A DNA stretch of 8,849 bases from JBAXLO01 sp037134755 (GTDB lineage Bacteria; Bacteroidota; Bacteroidia; Bacteroidales; JACABE01). This document shows positions 1-6,412 of the stretch, piece by piece. The notes beneath the pieces are model-generated. The model was not told where the DNA came from. It was given only the letters and a program-made list of their open reading frames with translations, and ran no database searches. Both the position numbers and the translations under genes were made by a program. Numbering within the stretch: position 1 is the stretch's first letter; each line of letters begins with the position of its first letter. The stretch covers positions 1-8,849 of the forward strand of contig JBAXLO010000193.1 in the NCBI GenBank assembly GCA_037134755.1, written 5' to 3'.

Positions 1-236
1 AAAAGAGGTATTTTTCTAATTATTAACTATTTTATTTGGAGTTACATCAAAAAAATTATTATATTATATGATATAATATATAAATATAATAATAAAATAA
101 ATAACAATTCTAGTAAGATATAAAATCATTATAATAACAATAATAAAATATATAAAATAAATATTATTATATTATAATTAAATTATTATCTTTGCAAATT
201 AAATAATAATATTTATAAATAGAATTATTTATCGGA
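1..236. other. AT-saturated intergenic/leader DNA
   Basis: This stretch is almost entirely A and T and all frames are closed by stops. It contains runs of TATAAT-like words, a short palindrome with 10-bp arms around G70 (60-80), and the -7 box listed separately. No end of an upstream gene is visible at the left edge. Its likely role is the 5' regulatory region of the gene starting near 270. Confidence 0.6.
187..194 (+). promoter_or_regulatory. Bacteroidota -7 promoter box (TATCTTTG)
   Basis: TATCTTTG matches the TAnnTTTG -7 element of the Bacteroidota primary sigma factor. No TTG -33 element is seen 17-23 bp upstream, where the DNA is only A and T, so the match rests on one box. It would place the transcript start near 200, giving a leader of about 70 nt to the ATG at 270. 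Confidence 0.5.
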
Positions 237-269
237 TTGGCATCAGTTATTAATTATAACATAAATACA

Positions 270-1196
270 ATGAAACAAATAGATACAAGTTATTATAAGA
301 TGTTCGTATTATTATCAGTTATCATGAACGATAATATATTAATATGGCAACAGAACCAATTAATAGTAAAATGTGTTAATCAATTAAATGCTAATATCAA
401 AATAATATCAAATGCAAGTTCGGAATTGCGGAATAAGCCAAGTTATGTCACTGAAACAAAAAAAGATCTCCGTGTTGATTCAAATAAACTTGCATTTGTA
501 ATTAAAGAAGGCTTGCGTTTATATTATTCAATCAATAATATGAGCGAAGAAATGGCGATGTTCACTTTTCCTATCTCCAGATTTAAATTGATGAAAGATG
601 GCGACTTTTATATGGAGGCAACACATATTGTGGAAAGGGCCGAAATACTTTCGAATGAACTAATTCCTATAGGCGTAACTCCTGTGAAAACAGCAAAGTT
701 GAAAGAAAATTTACAAGAGTTTTATAAATTACCTCCCCAAAGAGATTATTTAATAAAAAGGCGTGCAAAATTAGTAAAACTTATCCCTGAAAAGGTAAAA
801 GAAACACGTTTAATGCTTAGAAATGAGCTTGACGGATTAATGCTAATGTATGATAGTAAAGAAGGACTTAGTTTTGTTTCATTATACAAAAACTGCAGAA
901 AAAGAATTCTCAGGACAGGAAAACATAAGCATTATACCGTATTAATAAAAGGGAAAGTTAAGGATGCGGAAACTGCAACAATACTGGTTGATGTAACTAT
1001 TGAAGCCGGATTTAAAAAGAAGAAAGCAATTACAGATGCTGAAGGTTCATACAAAGTAAAAATCTACAAAAAAGATGCCGATACTATTACCTTTACTAAA
1101 GAAGGTTACGAAAGCTTAACGCTTAACATACCAAAGCCAAATAAAAACCACGAAGCAAGTGTGATTGCTTCATTGAATAGGCTTTTAGCTGTTTAG
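270..1196 (+). CDS. Hypothetical helical protein with C-terminal carboxypeptidase-regulatory-like domain
   Basis: A 308-aa protein with no signal peptide or membrane segment, so probably cytoplasmic. Residues 1-215 are predicted mostly helical and rich in Lys, Leu and Glu. Residues about 224-300 look like a carboxypeptidase-regulatory-like beta-sandwich: a KGKVKD start, a TDAEGSYKVKI turn-strand motif and a final FTKEGYESL strand. This domain usually follows secreted proteins, so a cytoplasmic helical partner is less common, although I recall similar two-part hypothetical proteins in Bacteroidota. I chose the ATG at 270 (MKQIDTSYY). An in-frame TTG at 237 would add 11 residues, but TTG starts are uncommon and neither start has a Shine-Dalgarno site. 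The gene stands alone between AT-rich flanks. Its function is unknown. The domain call is moderate and the gene call is strong. Confidence 0.85.
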   Translation: MKQIDTSYYKMFVLLSVIMNDNILIWQQNQLIVKCVNQLNANIKIISNASSELRNKPSYVTETKKDLRVDSNKLAFVIKEGLRLYYSINNMSEEMAMFTFPISRFKLMKDGDFYMEATHIVERAEILSNELIPIGVTPVKTAKLKENLQEFYKLPPQRDYLIKRRAKLVKLIPEKVKETRLMLRNELDGLMLMYDSKEGLSFVSLYKNCRKRILRTGKHKHYTVLIKGKVKDAETATILVDVTIEAGFKKKKAITDAEGSYKVKIYKKDADTITFTKEGYESLTLNIPKPNKNHEASVIASLNRLLAV

Positions 1197-1220
1197 GCGT
1201 TTAGGATATTAGGGAAGATA

Positions 1221-1251
1221 AATAAGAGTATATAAAATAAATACTCTTATT
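1221..1251 (+). terminator. Stem-loop after the first gene, possible terminator
   Basis: AATAAGAGTAT (1221-1231) and ATACTCTTATT (1241-1251) are perfect 11-bp inverted arms around a 9-nt loop, starting 24 bp after the stop at 1196. The stem is AT-rich and no T tract follows, so it is a weak intrinsic terminator at best. It may instead protect the mRNA 3' end. Confidence 0.35.
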
Positions 1252-1365
1252 AGGTGAATAATAATTATAAGCAAGAAATAAGTGAAAATGTTTCTATAAA
1301 AAAAGCCTTTTGTTGATGAAGAATTACTATTACTTTAAATAAATAGATTGTTTTTCACTTTTTTA

Positions 1366-1396
1366 TTGATTAATGATATTTGTTTTAGTATATTTG
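1366..1396 (+). promoter_or_regulatory. Bacteroidota promoter (TTG / TATATTTG)
   Basis: TTG at 1366-1368 and TATATTTG at 1389-1396 match the -33 and -7 elements of the Bacteroidota housekeeping promoter with a 20-bp spacer, which is within the known range. It sits about 80 bp upstream of the ATG at 1474. It is one of the best promoters in the window, yet the first gene it drives is broken, so it may now mainly serve the exported-protein genes from 2128 on. Confidence 0.6.
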
Positions 1397-1473
1397 CAAT
1401 TTATTTAAGGGAGTATTTATTGGGTTCTTTTATTATTTGCAATGTATTAATTAATACTTAATATTTTATATCG

Positions 1474-1620
1474 ATGAAAAAAGTTAAGATCTTCTCTTTT
1501 CTATTCTTATTTTTATTTACTGTTCAATATAATTCACTTATTGCACAAGTGGTAATTAATGAGTTTTCAGCTTCAAATCTAAATCAGTATGTAGATAATC
1601 ACAGTGATTATAAATATTAA
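1474..1620 (+). pseudogene. 5' remnant of a secreted lamin-tail-domain protein
   Basis: The 48 codons from the ATG at 1474 encode a clean signal peptide (residues 1-24, hydrophobic FSFLFLFLFTV core, ending LIAQ) followed by VVINEFSASNLNQYVDNHSD. INEFSASN...DN.SDYEDWIE is the typical opening of bacterial lamin-tail (LTD) domains, often found on secreted or CotH-type proteins. Just where the conserved YEDWIELYN strand should come, the sequence reads YKY and then TAA (1618-1620). The rest of the domain is missing in all frames downstream. The promoter and signal peptide are intact and the body has been deleted or replaced. A 48-residue secreted peptide could still be made, but a truncated pseudogene is the simpler reading. 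Confidence 0.65.
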
Positions 1621-2097
1621 CAATGAATTAATAAAATACCCAAACTCAATTCTTGTAACATTATCAGGAAGCATTCATAATAGAATTAAGGTTATAGATG
1701 ACAGAAAAAAATGGGGTGTTATTTGAGTAATGAGCCTAATAGTAAGCTAAGAAATGGCAAAATTTTATCATTAAATACATTATATGGGAGCGGAACGATG
1801 ATGAACCGTATGAATGATGGGTTTAAATTAAGAGAAGTAAAAGGTAACGCAGGTTATTATGAGAGTGCAGTTACTTATTACAATTATTTATTTATTTTTG
1901 ACCAAAGAGAATGGTTAAAAGGATATAACGGAATATTATTTACAAAGATAATATCTGCGTCAAAACCCCTAATTGAAGATATTGATAAATAATTTAACTT
2001 AATTATTTATTTAGAAAGTGGGTTATTAAATGAATTATTGTATAGTAATCCTGCTAGCAATAATACAAAAGTTTTAAGCGTTAATATTATTAAATAA
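1604..2097 (+). pseudogene. Broken unrecognised coding remnant (frame change plus in-frame stop)
   Basis: Protein-like sequence runs in one frame from about 1604 (from VIININNEL through VIDDRKKWGVI, stop TGA 1724-1726). It continues one frame back from 1711 as an open stretch to 1992 (from MGCYLSNEPNSKL to KPLIEDIDK). After the TAA at 1990-1992 the same frame stays open to TAA 2095-2097 and ends ASNNTKVLSVNIIK. No credible start exists for the first part, because a TAG lies in frame at 1592-1594. The 93-aa piece 1711-1992 could be annotated as a small hypothetical gene from the ATG at 1711. I prefer a decayed gene fused by deletion to the lamin-tail remnant, since the three pieces line up end to end. 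I do not recognise the family. Its 3' tail resembles sequence after the next gene. Confidence 0.5.
2039..2088 (+). repeat. Copy 1 of a ~50-bp direct repeat encoding an ASNNTxVLxV tail
   Basis: This stretch matches 2854-2903 at roughly 40 of 50 positions without gaps, including an unbroken 11-base block AGCAATAATAC. Translated in the frame of the 1711-1992 remnant it gives LYSNPASNNTKVLSVNI. The other copy, in a different frame from its upstream gene, gives LYCYNASNNTNVLNV. The match looks like shared coding ancestry rather than a regulatory repeat. Confidence 0.6.
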
Positions 2098-2127
2098 CCA
2101 ATAAATGCCATTTAAAAATATTATCTC

Positions 2128-2844
2128 ATGAAGAAAATTGTTTTAATATCTATTCTATTCAAATTATTTCTATTTACAAATACGGAAGGGCAAGATTCTA
2201 CTTATTACAAGTACAAAGCGTTTATAAAGAAAGCTGAAGAAAATGGAGCAAGTAAAAAAACAAAGATTGCTTTAAGTTATTATGATTCCGCATTTAATAT
2301 TATTGATTATATCCCGTATACTTATTATGATGCTTTTAGTTTAGCAATATCAGATTCCAACTACTTTAGGGCTAAAGAATATCTTGTAAAAGGTGCATTA
2401 AAAGGATTAGACTTGTCGGCATGGAATTCGCCTGAAATAGGTTTGTTTAATAATAGTAAATTTGCAAAAGAGTATTGGATAATTAAAGATTCTTTATTAA
2501 GAATACACTTTAAATCAATAGATATAGAATATTACAATGCTCTTGAGGATTTAAAGAAATTAGATCAATCGAAACGAGGAAATAATTCTGAAGCAGATAT
2601 AAATGATAGTTTAAATTTTGATAAACTAATTATATTGTCTAAAAACAAAGGATTCCCAACCTATAAAACAACTGGATATGGTCATAATAATGCATGGTTG
2701 ATATTATGGCATAATAAAAATAAATATCCTGTTTCACTTCAATGGCAACAAATAATACCATTAATTAATAATGAAATATTGAAAGGTACTATTGATCCGG
2801 ACTTTTTTAAAAAAATTGAAGATATGAAGAAGAGGATTAAGTAA
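2128..2844 (+). CDS. Exported DUF6624-like protein
   Basis: A 238-aa protein with an N-terminal signal peptide (residues 1-22, hydrophobic core IVLISILFKLFLF) and no lipobox cysteine, so it is probably periplasmic or secreted. Residues about 30-125 are helical with a TPR-like look (ALSYYDSAFNIID, then SNYFRAKEYLVKGALKGLD). Residues about 158-232 resemble DUF6624: LIILSKNKGFPTY, NNAWLILWHN, a QQIIPLINNEILKGTIDPDF segment and a final short helix. That family has no established function that I know of. The start is the only ATG before the signal peptide, and there is no Shine-Dalgarno site. The gene follows the broken region by 30 bp and precedes the EreA/ChaN-like gene by 100 bp on the same strand, so co-transcription is possible. 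The family call rests on motif memory. Confidence 0.75.
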   Translation: MKKIVLISILFKLFLFTNTEGQDSTYYKYKAFIKKAEENGASKKTKIALSYYDSAFNIIDYIPYTYYDAFSLAISDSNYFRAKEYLVKGALKGLDLSAWNSPEIGLFNNSKFAKEYWIIKDSLLRIHFKSIDIEYYNALEDLKKLDQSKRGNNSEADINDSLNFDKLIILSKNKGFPTYKTTGYGHNNAWLILWHNKNKYPVSLQWQQIIPLINNEILKGTIDPDFFKKIEDMKKRIK

Positions 2845-2853
2845 AAGAATCAC

Positions 2854-2903
2854 TGTATTGTTATAATGCCAGCAATAATACGAATGTTTTAAACGTTTAA
2901 ATA
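2854..2903 (+). repeat. Copy 2 of the ~50-bp direct repeat
   Basis: Partner of 2039-2088, about 40 of 50 bases identical. It begins 9 bp after the stop of the DUF6624-like gene and reads KESLYCYNASNNTNVLNV, then TAA (2898-2900), in a frame different from that gene. It is probably the leftover 3' end of a related gene, or of a longer ancestral version of this one. Confidence 0.55.
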
Positions 2904-2944
2904 TTTAAGAGATTATTATTATTAATTAACTTAAACCTACTTCT

Positions 2945-4186
2945 ATGAAAAATATAATATTGTTTTTATTAATCCTATTCTTTTATAGCAATATAACTTT
3001 TGCACAGCTTACTCTTGTTGACAGTTTGTGTTTTAATCAAAGATATGATCAGTTGAAAGAAAATGATTGTAGGGAACTACCTCAGGGCGTTACCAGAAAT
3101 AGAGATATTGATTTATCTGTCGTTAATATGATTTCACCTAATGCAGTTGATAGTTTTTTTATCAATCAATTATTAAAGAATAAAATTTTAATCATTAACG
3201 AAGCTCATACCTTCCCTCAAAACAGAGTGCTTAATCATTATTTATTAAATAAATTATTGCAAGCAGACACTAATTATTATGTGTTTTTTGAAGCTTTAGA
3301 TAATGATATTAGTGATAGCGAACTTACAAATATAGGAGGACATGGATTCTATTTTCATGAACCACAAATGGCAGAGAATTTAAGATTGGTGTTAAAGTAT
3401 AGTAAAAAAGCTTTTTGTTATGAGTCAACAAACGATGAATTACAATATGACATATTTAATAGTTTAGGCTTAAATAAAATTGTTGATGAACCACTTTATG
3501 AGACATTTGATGACAGAAGTAATTTTGTTTGTAGAATGAATGTGAGAGACATGAATCAATATATTAATTTTTATTTTAAATATAAAGATATAATAGCTTC
3601 GAATAAAAATGCAAAGTTTATAATAATGTGTGGTTATGGACATGTATCGGAAGAAAAGGGAGCTGGAATAGGTAATCGTTGGTATACTTTGGCTTATATC
3701 TTAAAAAAGAATTTAGGAATTGACCCGACTACTGTTGATGTAACTACCTATATAGATAAATGTAGTAATGAAGTAAATATTTATTATGATAAGTTAACAA
3801 GTAAACTATCAAGTGATTCCTCATTTTATTTTATTAAAAGAGCTGACTTCAATACAAAACAATTAGAAAAATTGAATTTTGAACAAACTACAGACTACTA
3901 TATTATTTCACCAAAAACTAAGCTAGTAAATGGGAGAGAGAATTGGCTTAGATTTGATGGTAAGAAGTATGTAAAAATAGATATGAAGTATTTTAAATTA
4001 TTGACAAAGAAACATAATGTGTTTAAAGCATATTATAAAAAGGAAGACATATACACTACAACACCAGCTGATATTGTATATATTGATAATACTATTAAAG
4101 AATCTTATTTTGTATTGTATCCCGGCGAATATGATATTTATATAAATAACTCTAAGAAAAAAGCATTTACAATAGATGTAAAATGA
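2945..4186 (+). CDS. Exported EreA/ChaN (TIKI/TraB-type) superfamily protein
   Basis: A 413-aa protein with a signal peptide (residues 1-20, IILFLLILFFY core, cleavage after TFA before Q21), so probably periplasmic or outer-surface. Residues about 75-275 carry the marks of the erythromycin-esterase/ChaN-like fold. ILIINEAHTFPQNR (81-94) supplies the conserved Glu86-x-His88 and Arg94. YVFFEAL carries Glu116. MNVRDMN (198-204) matches the RD motif before a long helix. KFIIMCGYGHVSE (224-236) supplies His233, where the family has its second Gly-x-Gly-His or Asn-Ala-His site. The family includes hydrolases and haem-binding proteins, and the substrate here is unknown. Residues about 285-413 form an extra, beta-rich C-terminal region that I do not recognise. 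It lies between two other exported-protein genes, with gaps of 100 and 110 bp. Erythromycin resistance should not be inferred, because the similarity is at superfamily level. Confidence 0.75.
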   Translation: MKNIILFLLILFFYSNITFAQLTLVDSLCFNQRYDQLKENDCRELPQGVTRNRDIDLSVVNMISPNAVDSFFINQLLKNKILIINEAHTFPQNRVLNHYLLNKLLQADTNYYVFFEALDNDISDSELTNIGGHGFYFHEPQMAENLRLVLKYSKKAFCYESTNDELQYDIFNSLGLNKIVDEPLYETFDDRSNFVCRMNVRDMNQYINFYFKYKDIIASNKNAKFIIMCGYGHVSEEKGAGIGNRWYTLAYILKKNLGIDPTTVDVTTYIDKCSNEVNIYYDKLTSKLSSDSSFYFIKRADFNTKQLEKLNFEQTTDYYIISPKTKLVNGRENWLRFDGKKYVKIDMKYFKLLTKKHNVFKAYYKKEDIYTTTPADIVYIDNTIKESYFVLYPGEYDIYINNSKKKAFTIDVK

Positions 4187-4250
4187 AGTTTTGAGTAAGA
4201 AAAATTTAGGTTGAAATTGGAATTCTTTTATCCATAATAAATGTAATAAG

Positions 4251-4258
4251 TATATTTG
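4251..4258 (+). promoter_or_regulatory. -7 box (TATATTTG) upstream of the SIMPL gene
   Basis: TATATTTG fits TAnnTTTG and lies 39 bp upstream of the ATG at 4297. No TTG occurs at 17-23 bp upstream; the nearest is about 31 bp away. The box lies inside the left arm of the inverted repeat 4251-4294, so the SIMPL gene may have its own controlled promoter. Confidence 0.45.
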
Positions 4259-4294
4259 ATTTGCGTTATATGATTTGTAACTAAATCAAATATA
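4251..4294. promoter_or_regulatory. Operator-like 12-bp inverted repeat over the promoter and leader
   Basis: TATATTTGATTT (4251-4262) and AAATCAAATATA (4283-4294) are perfect reverse complements separated by 20 bp. The left arm coincides with the -7 box and the right arm ends 2 bp before the start codon at 4297. If transcription begins at this promoter, the left arm is largely not in the RNA. That favours a protein-binding site over an RNA hairpin. AT-rich chance pairing is possible. Confidence 0.4.
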
Positions 4295-4296
4295 TC

Positions 4297-5271
4297 ATGA
4301 GAAAAACAATTCTATTAGCATCTTTATTTCTATTACTAAGTTTGACAAGTATTTTTGGACAAATGTGTGGTAATTATCTTTATAACACTAATCAAATACT
4401 TCAAAATACAAGTAGAGGTCCTGCCAGTAATGCAATTATTCAGAATAATAATGAGTTTACTATAGTAGTTAATGGCTTGATGAACATTGTTGCCGATGAT
4501 TATACTGCAATCTTCAACATAGTGCAGGTTGGCGAAACAATTGAAGCTACTGATCAACTGATGGCAAACAGGATTTCTATTTTTAAACAGAAACTTTCTG
4601 TTATAGGTTTTGACACCAATGAAGTTAGAATTGATATGATTTCTTTTGTGCCAAGATTTGATATTCAAACGGAGAATAGATTGTTTAGCAAAGCTTATAA
4701 CGAAGTTCCTGCCGGTTATGAGTTACAGAAAAATATATCCATTCATTTTAAGAAATCTTCGATGCTTGATGCCATCATGACTGCTGCTACTTATGCTGAG
4801 ATTTATGATATTGTAAAAGTAGATTATTTTGCAACAAATCTGCAGAGAGAACTTGATAGTTTGCGCATTAAATGTTTGAATGAAGTGAAGGCTAAAGTTA
4901 AATCTTATGAAAAGATAGGTTTTAAATTAGATACTTTAAAAAAGATAATCTCTGATAATTTTACAACTACATATCCACAAACCAGGTATTTCAACTATTC
5001 GGCTTACTCGAGACCTTCATTAAATGCAGCTAAAAAGAAACAGTCTTCTACACCAACCATAAACGAAGTTCCTAAAACGAATACTAAGTTTTATAGTCAG
5101 CTAAGTTATGATCTTTATGACCTAGTAATTAACCCGGTAGTTACTGAGCCTGTTATACAGATTTCATATTCTATTTCGGTGAAGTACTTTTTTAAAGAAG
5201 AGGAAGAAAAACCTAAGGATAAATATTTTATAATAACTCCTACAGGTGATGTAAAACAATTTCCAAGATAA
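4297..5271 (+). CDS. Exported SIMPL (DUF541) domain protein
   Basis: A 324-aa protein with a signal peptide (residues 1-22, TILLASLFLLLSL core, ending IFGQ), so periplasmic or outer-membrane exposed. Residues about 53-210 fit the SIMPL/DUF541 domain. They open with FTIVVNGLMNIVADDYTA, the strand that usually reads V.G.g...pD.a, and continue through a helix ATDQLMANRISIFKQKL, a FDTNEVRIDMISF strand and GYELQKNISIHFK. The domain ends in the typical RELDSLRIKCLNEVKAKVKS helix. A second strand set with ISYSISVKYFF lies at about 286-299. SIMPL proteins are poorly understood envelope proteins, some of which form oligomeric rings and some of which affect stress tolerance. The C-terminus is charged (EEEEKPKDK) and about 100 residues after the domain are linker-like. 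The gene has its own -7 box and an inverted repeat upstream and converges on the DUF6629-like gene. Confidence 0.8.
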   Translation: MRKTILLASLFLLLSLTSIFGQMCGNYLYNTNQILQNTSRGPASNAIIQNNNEFTIVVNGLMNIVADDYTAIFNIVQVGETIEATDQLMANRISIFKQKLSVIGFDTNEVRIDMISFVPRFDIQTENRLFSKAYNEVPAGYELQKNISIHFKKSSMLDAIMTAATYAEIYDIVKVDYFATNLQRELDSLRIKCLNEVKAKVKSYEKIGFKLDTLKKIISDNFTTTYPQTRYFNYSAYSRPSLNAAKKKQSSTPTINEVPKTNTKFYSQLSYDLYDLVINPVVTEPVIQISYSISVKYFFKEEEEKPKDKYFIITPTGDVKQFPR

Positions 5272-5275
5272 AGAA

Positions 5276-5287
5276 CTTGCATGCAAG
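5276..5287. other. 12-bp perfect palindrome in the convergent gap
   Basis: CTTGCATGCAAG is fully self-complementary and fills most of the 20-bp space between the stop codons of two convergent genes. It has no loop and no T tract, so it is a poor terminator. A protein-binding site or chance are the other options. Confidence 0.3.
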
Positions 5288-5291
5288 GTGT

Positions 5292-5993
5292 CTACAAAGA
5301 ATGTATTTTGTCTTTTACTAATTGTTCGAGTTCTTTTAGTTTTTTGAACTTAAATTCTCTTTTTGAATCTCTGAGTATCCAATAGATTACACCACTTATT
5401 AATGCTGCAAAAAAGCACCAAACCGATGTAAGGTATTGTGTAAAGAATATTGCTGTAACCAAACAAGATGAAGCCATCAATATGCCTAATATGTGTGTTC
5501 TTTTAATACTCGAAATAAAGAGTGGAGGTATTGTAGCTATCAAATAAATTAATGTGGAAATCATTGACATTGATTTGGGGAAATCATTAACATAGTGTAT
5601 GTGGTAACATTCTACTTGTGGTGTGACTTGAAACAACAATAAACAGCTTGCATAATAGACGGATAACGCTGAGCCTACTCCGAACAACACCCATAATATG
5701 CGTCTTTTCTTTTTGTTTAATTCCATTAATAATACCGAAAGTGGAATTAATGTTGGCCAGAGTACGTCCGCCATTATTAAAAATGTATAGGTTGCAATCT
5801 TTTGTAAATAATGATATTGCGGAAATGGTAACGACACCCAAAGTAATCCTTCGGCTAGTTGTTGCAATCCAAAAAACAATGGGATACATGCAAACACCAA
5901 TTGCGAAGGTTTGTGAACCTTAGTTGCTGTTGCAACGCCTATTGCTAATATTACAACTCCTCCTACAAAACTTGCTTCTGCCGAAAAACACAT
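5292..5993 (-). CDS. DUF6629-like multi-pass membrane protein
   Basis: A 233-aa integral membrane protein of about seven helices (rough residue spans 8-24, 32-53, 65-90, 98-121, 143-161, 167-186, 189-207) with a lysine-rich cytosolic-type tail at 209-230. The opening MCFSAEASF and the second helix, FACIPLFFGLQQLAEGLLW, match the DUF6629 pattern (MCFSA.ASF, then FA.iPl.F..QQ..EG.lW). That family has no known function to my knowledge. The conserved Gln44-Gln45, Glu48 and Trp52 inside a membrane segment suggest a functional polar site. The start is supported by an unusually good purine stretch, AAAGGGAAA, just upstream on the minus strand. It is convergent with the SIMPL gene and has its own possible -7 box at 6071-6078. 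Confidence 0.75.
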   Translation of the reverse strand: MCFSAEASFVGGVVILAIGVATATKVHKPSQLVFACIPLFFGLQQLAEGLLWVSLPFPQYHYLQKIATYTFLIMADVLWPTLIPLSVLLMELNKKKRRILWVLFGVGSALSVYYASCLLLFQVTPQVECYHIHYVNDFPKSMSMISTLIYLIATIPPLFISSIKRTHILGILMASSCLVTAIFFTQYLTSVWCFFAALISGVIYWILRDSKREFKFKKLKELEQLVKDKIHSL

Positions 5994-6070
5994 TATTAAT
6001 TTCCCTTTCTTTTAGTAAGTATTTAAAGACCGTTACGTTAAAAAATAATTTTCTGTCAAATAATAATTAG

Positions 6071-6078
6071 TAAAGATA
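6071..6078 (-). promoter_or_regulatory. Possible -7 box (TATCTTTA) of the DUF6629-like gene
   Basis: On the minus strand this reads TATCTTTA, one base off TAnnTTTG, about 78 bp before the start codon. It lies in a 14-base word, AAAGATACTATAAT on the plus strand (6072-6085), found again at 7367-7380 upstream of the other minus-strand gene. No good -33 TTG is in place. Confidence 0.4.
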
Positions 6079-6207
6079 CTATAATAAATAGAATATTAAC
6101 TAATTTAATTTAATGCAACTTTAAATTCAATAGGAATGAAAAAATTAAATTGAATAAACTTTGTAAAGTTTCAGAATTAATAGTTTTAATAGGAATCATA
6201 AAAAGAT

Positions 6208-6412
6208 TCCGATTATCTTAAATCCCAAGAGGAATTAGGGTAATTGGTGTCGATTATATCAAATCTTTTTGGGAATTAGTATAAACGGTTTCGATTATAT
6301 CATCCCGCAAAAAAATACTGTGTAATCGACTCCGATTTTACCATCCCGTTAAAAAATATCGTATAATAGGAGCCGATTATACCATCCCGTTAAAAAATAC
6401 GCACGAGTCGGG
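6208..6412. repeat. Five-unit 41-bp tandem repeat array
   Basis: Units begin at 6208, 6249, 6290, 6331 and 6372, each exactly 41 bp with no indels; the CGATT core recurs at 6210, 6251, 6292, 6333 and 6374. Units 4 and 5 share about 26 of their first 28 bases (CCGATTwTACCATCCCGTT, then AAAAAATA). Unit 3 shares the CATCCCG and A-run part. Units 1 and 2 share instead an AAATC...GGAATTAG pattern. Unit ends resemble the reverse complement of unit starts (TATAATnGG against CCGATTATA), so the junctions form partial palindromes. A period of 41 is not a multiple of 3 and no frame stays open, so this is not a protein repeat. There are no unique spacers between identical repeats and no cas genes. Confidence 0.85.

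Noticed and set aside
60..80. Palindrome in the AT-rich leader
   Set aside because: The arms are only A and T in DNA that is nearly all A and T, so such symmetry is expected by chance.
2945..4186. Macrolide resistance gene
   Set aside because: Similarity to erythromycin esterases is at superfamily level. A signal peptide and an extra C-terminal region make a resistance role unsupported.
4336..4668. Minus-strand open frame opposite the SIMPL gene
   Set aside because: It lies wholly inside the SIMPL gene, which has a signal peptide and family motifs. The antisense product has no recognisable features.
5587..5923. Open frames on both strands within the DUF6629-like gene
   Set aside because: They are shadows of the seven-helix membrane protein and lack starts with upstream signals or family motifs.
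6208..6412. CRISPR array
   Set aside because: The 41-bp units follow each other directly with no unique spacers, the units differ widely, and no cas gene is present.
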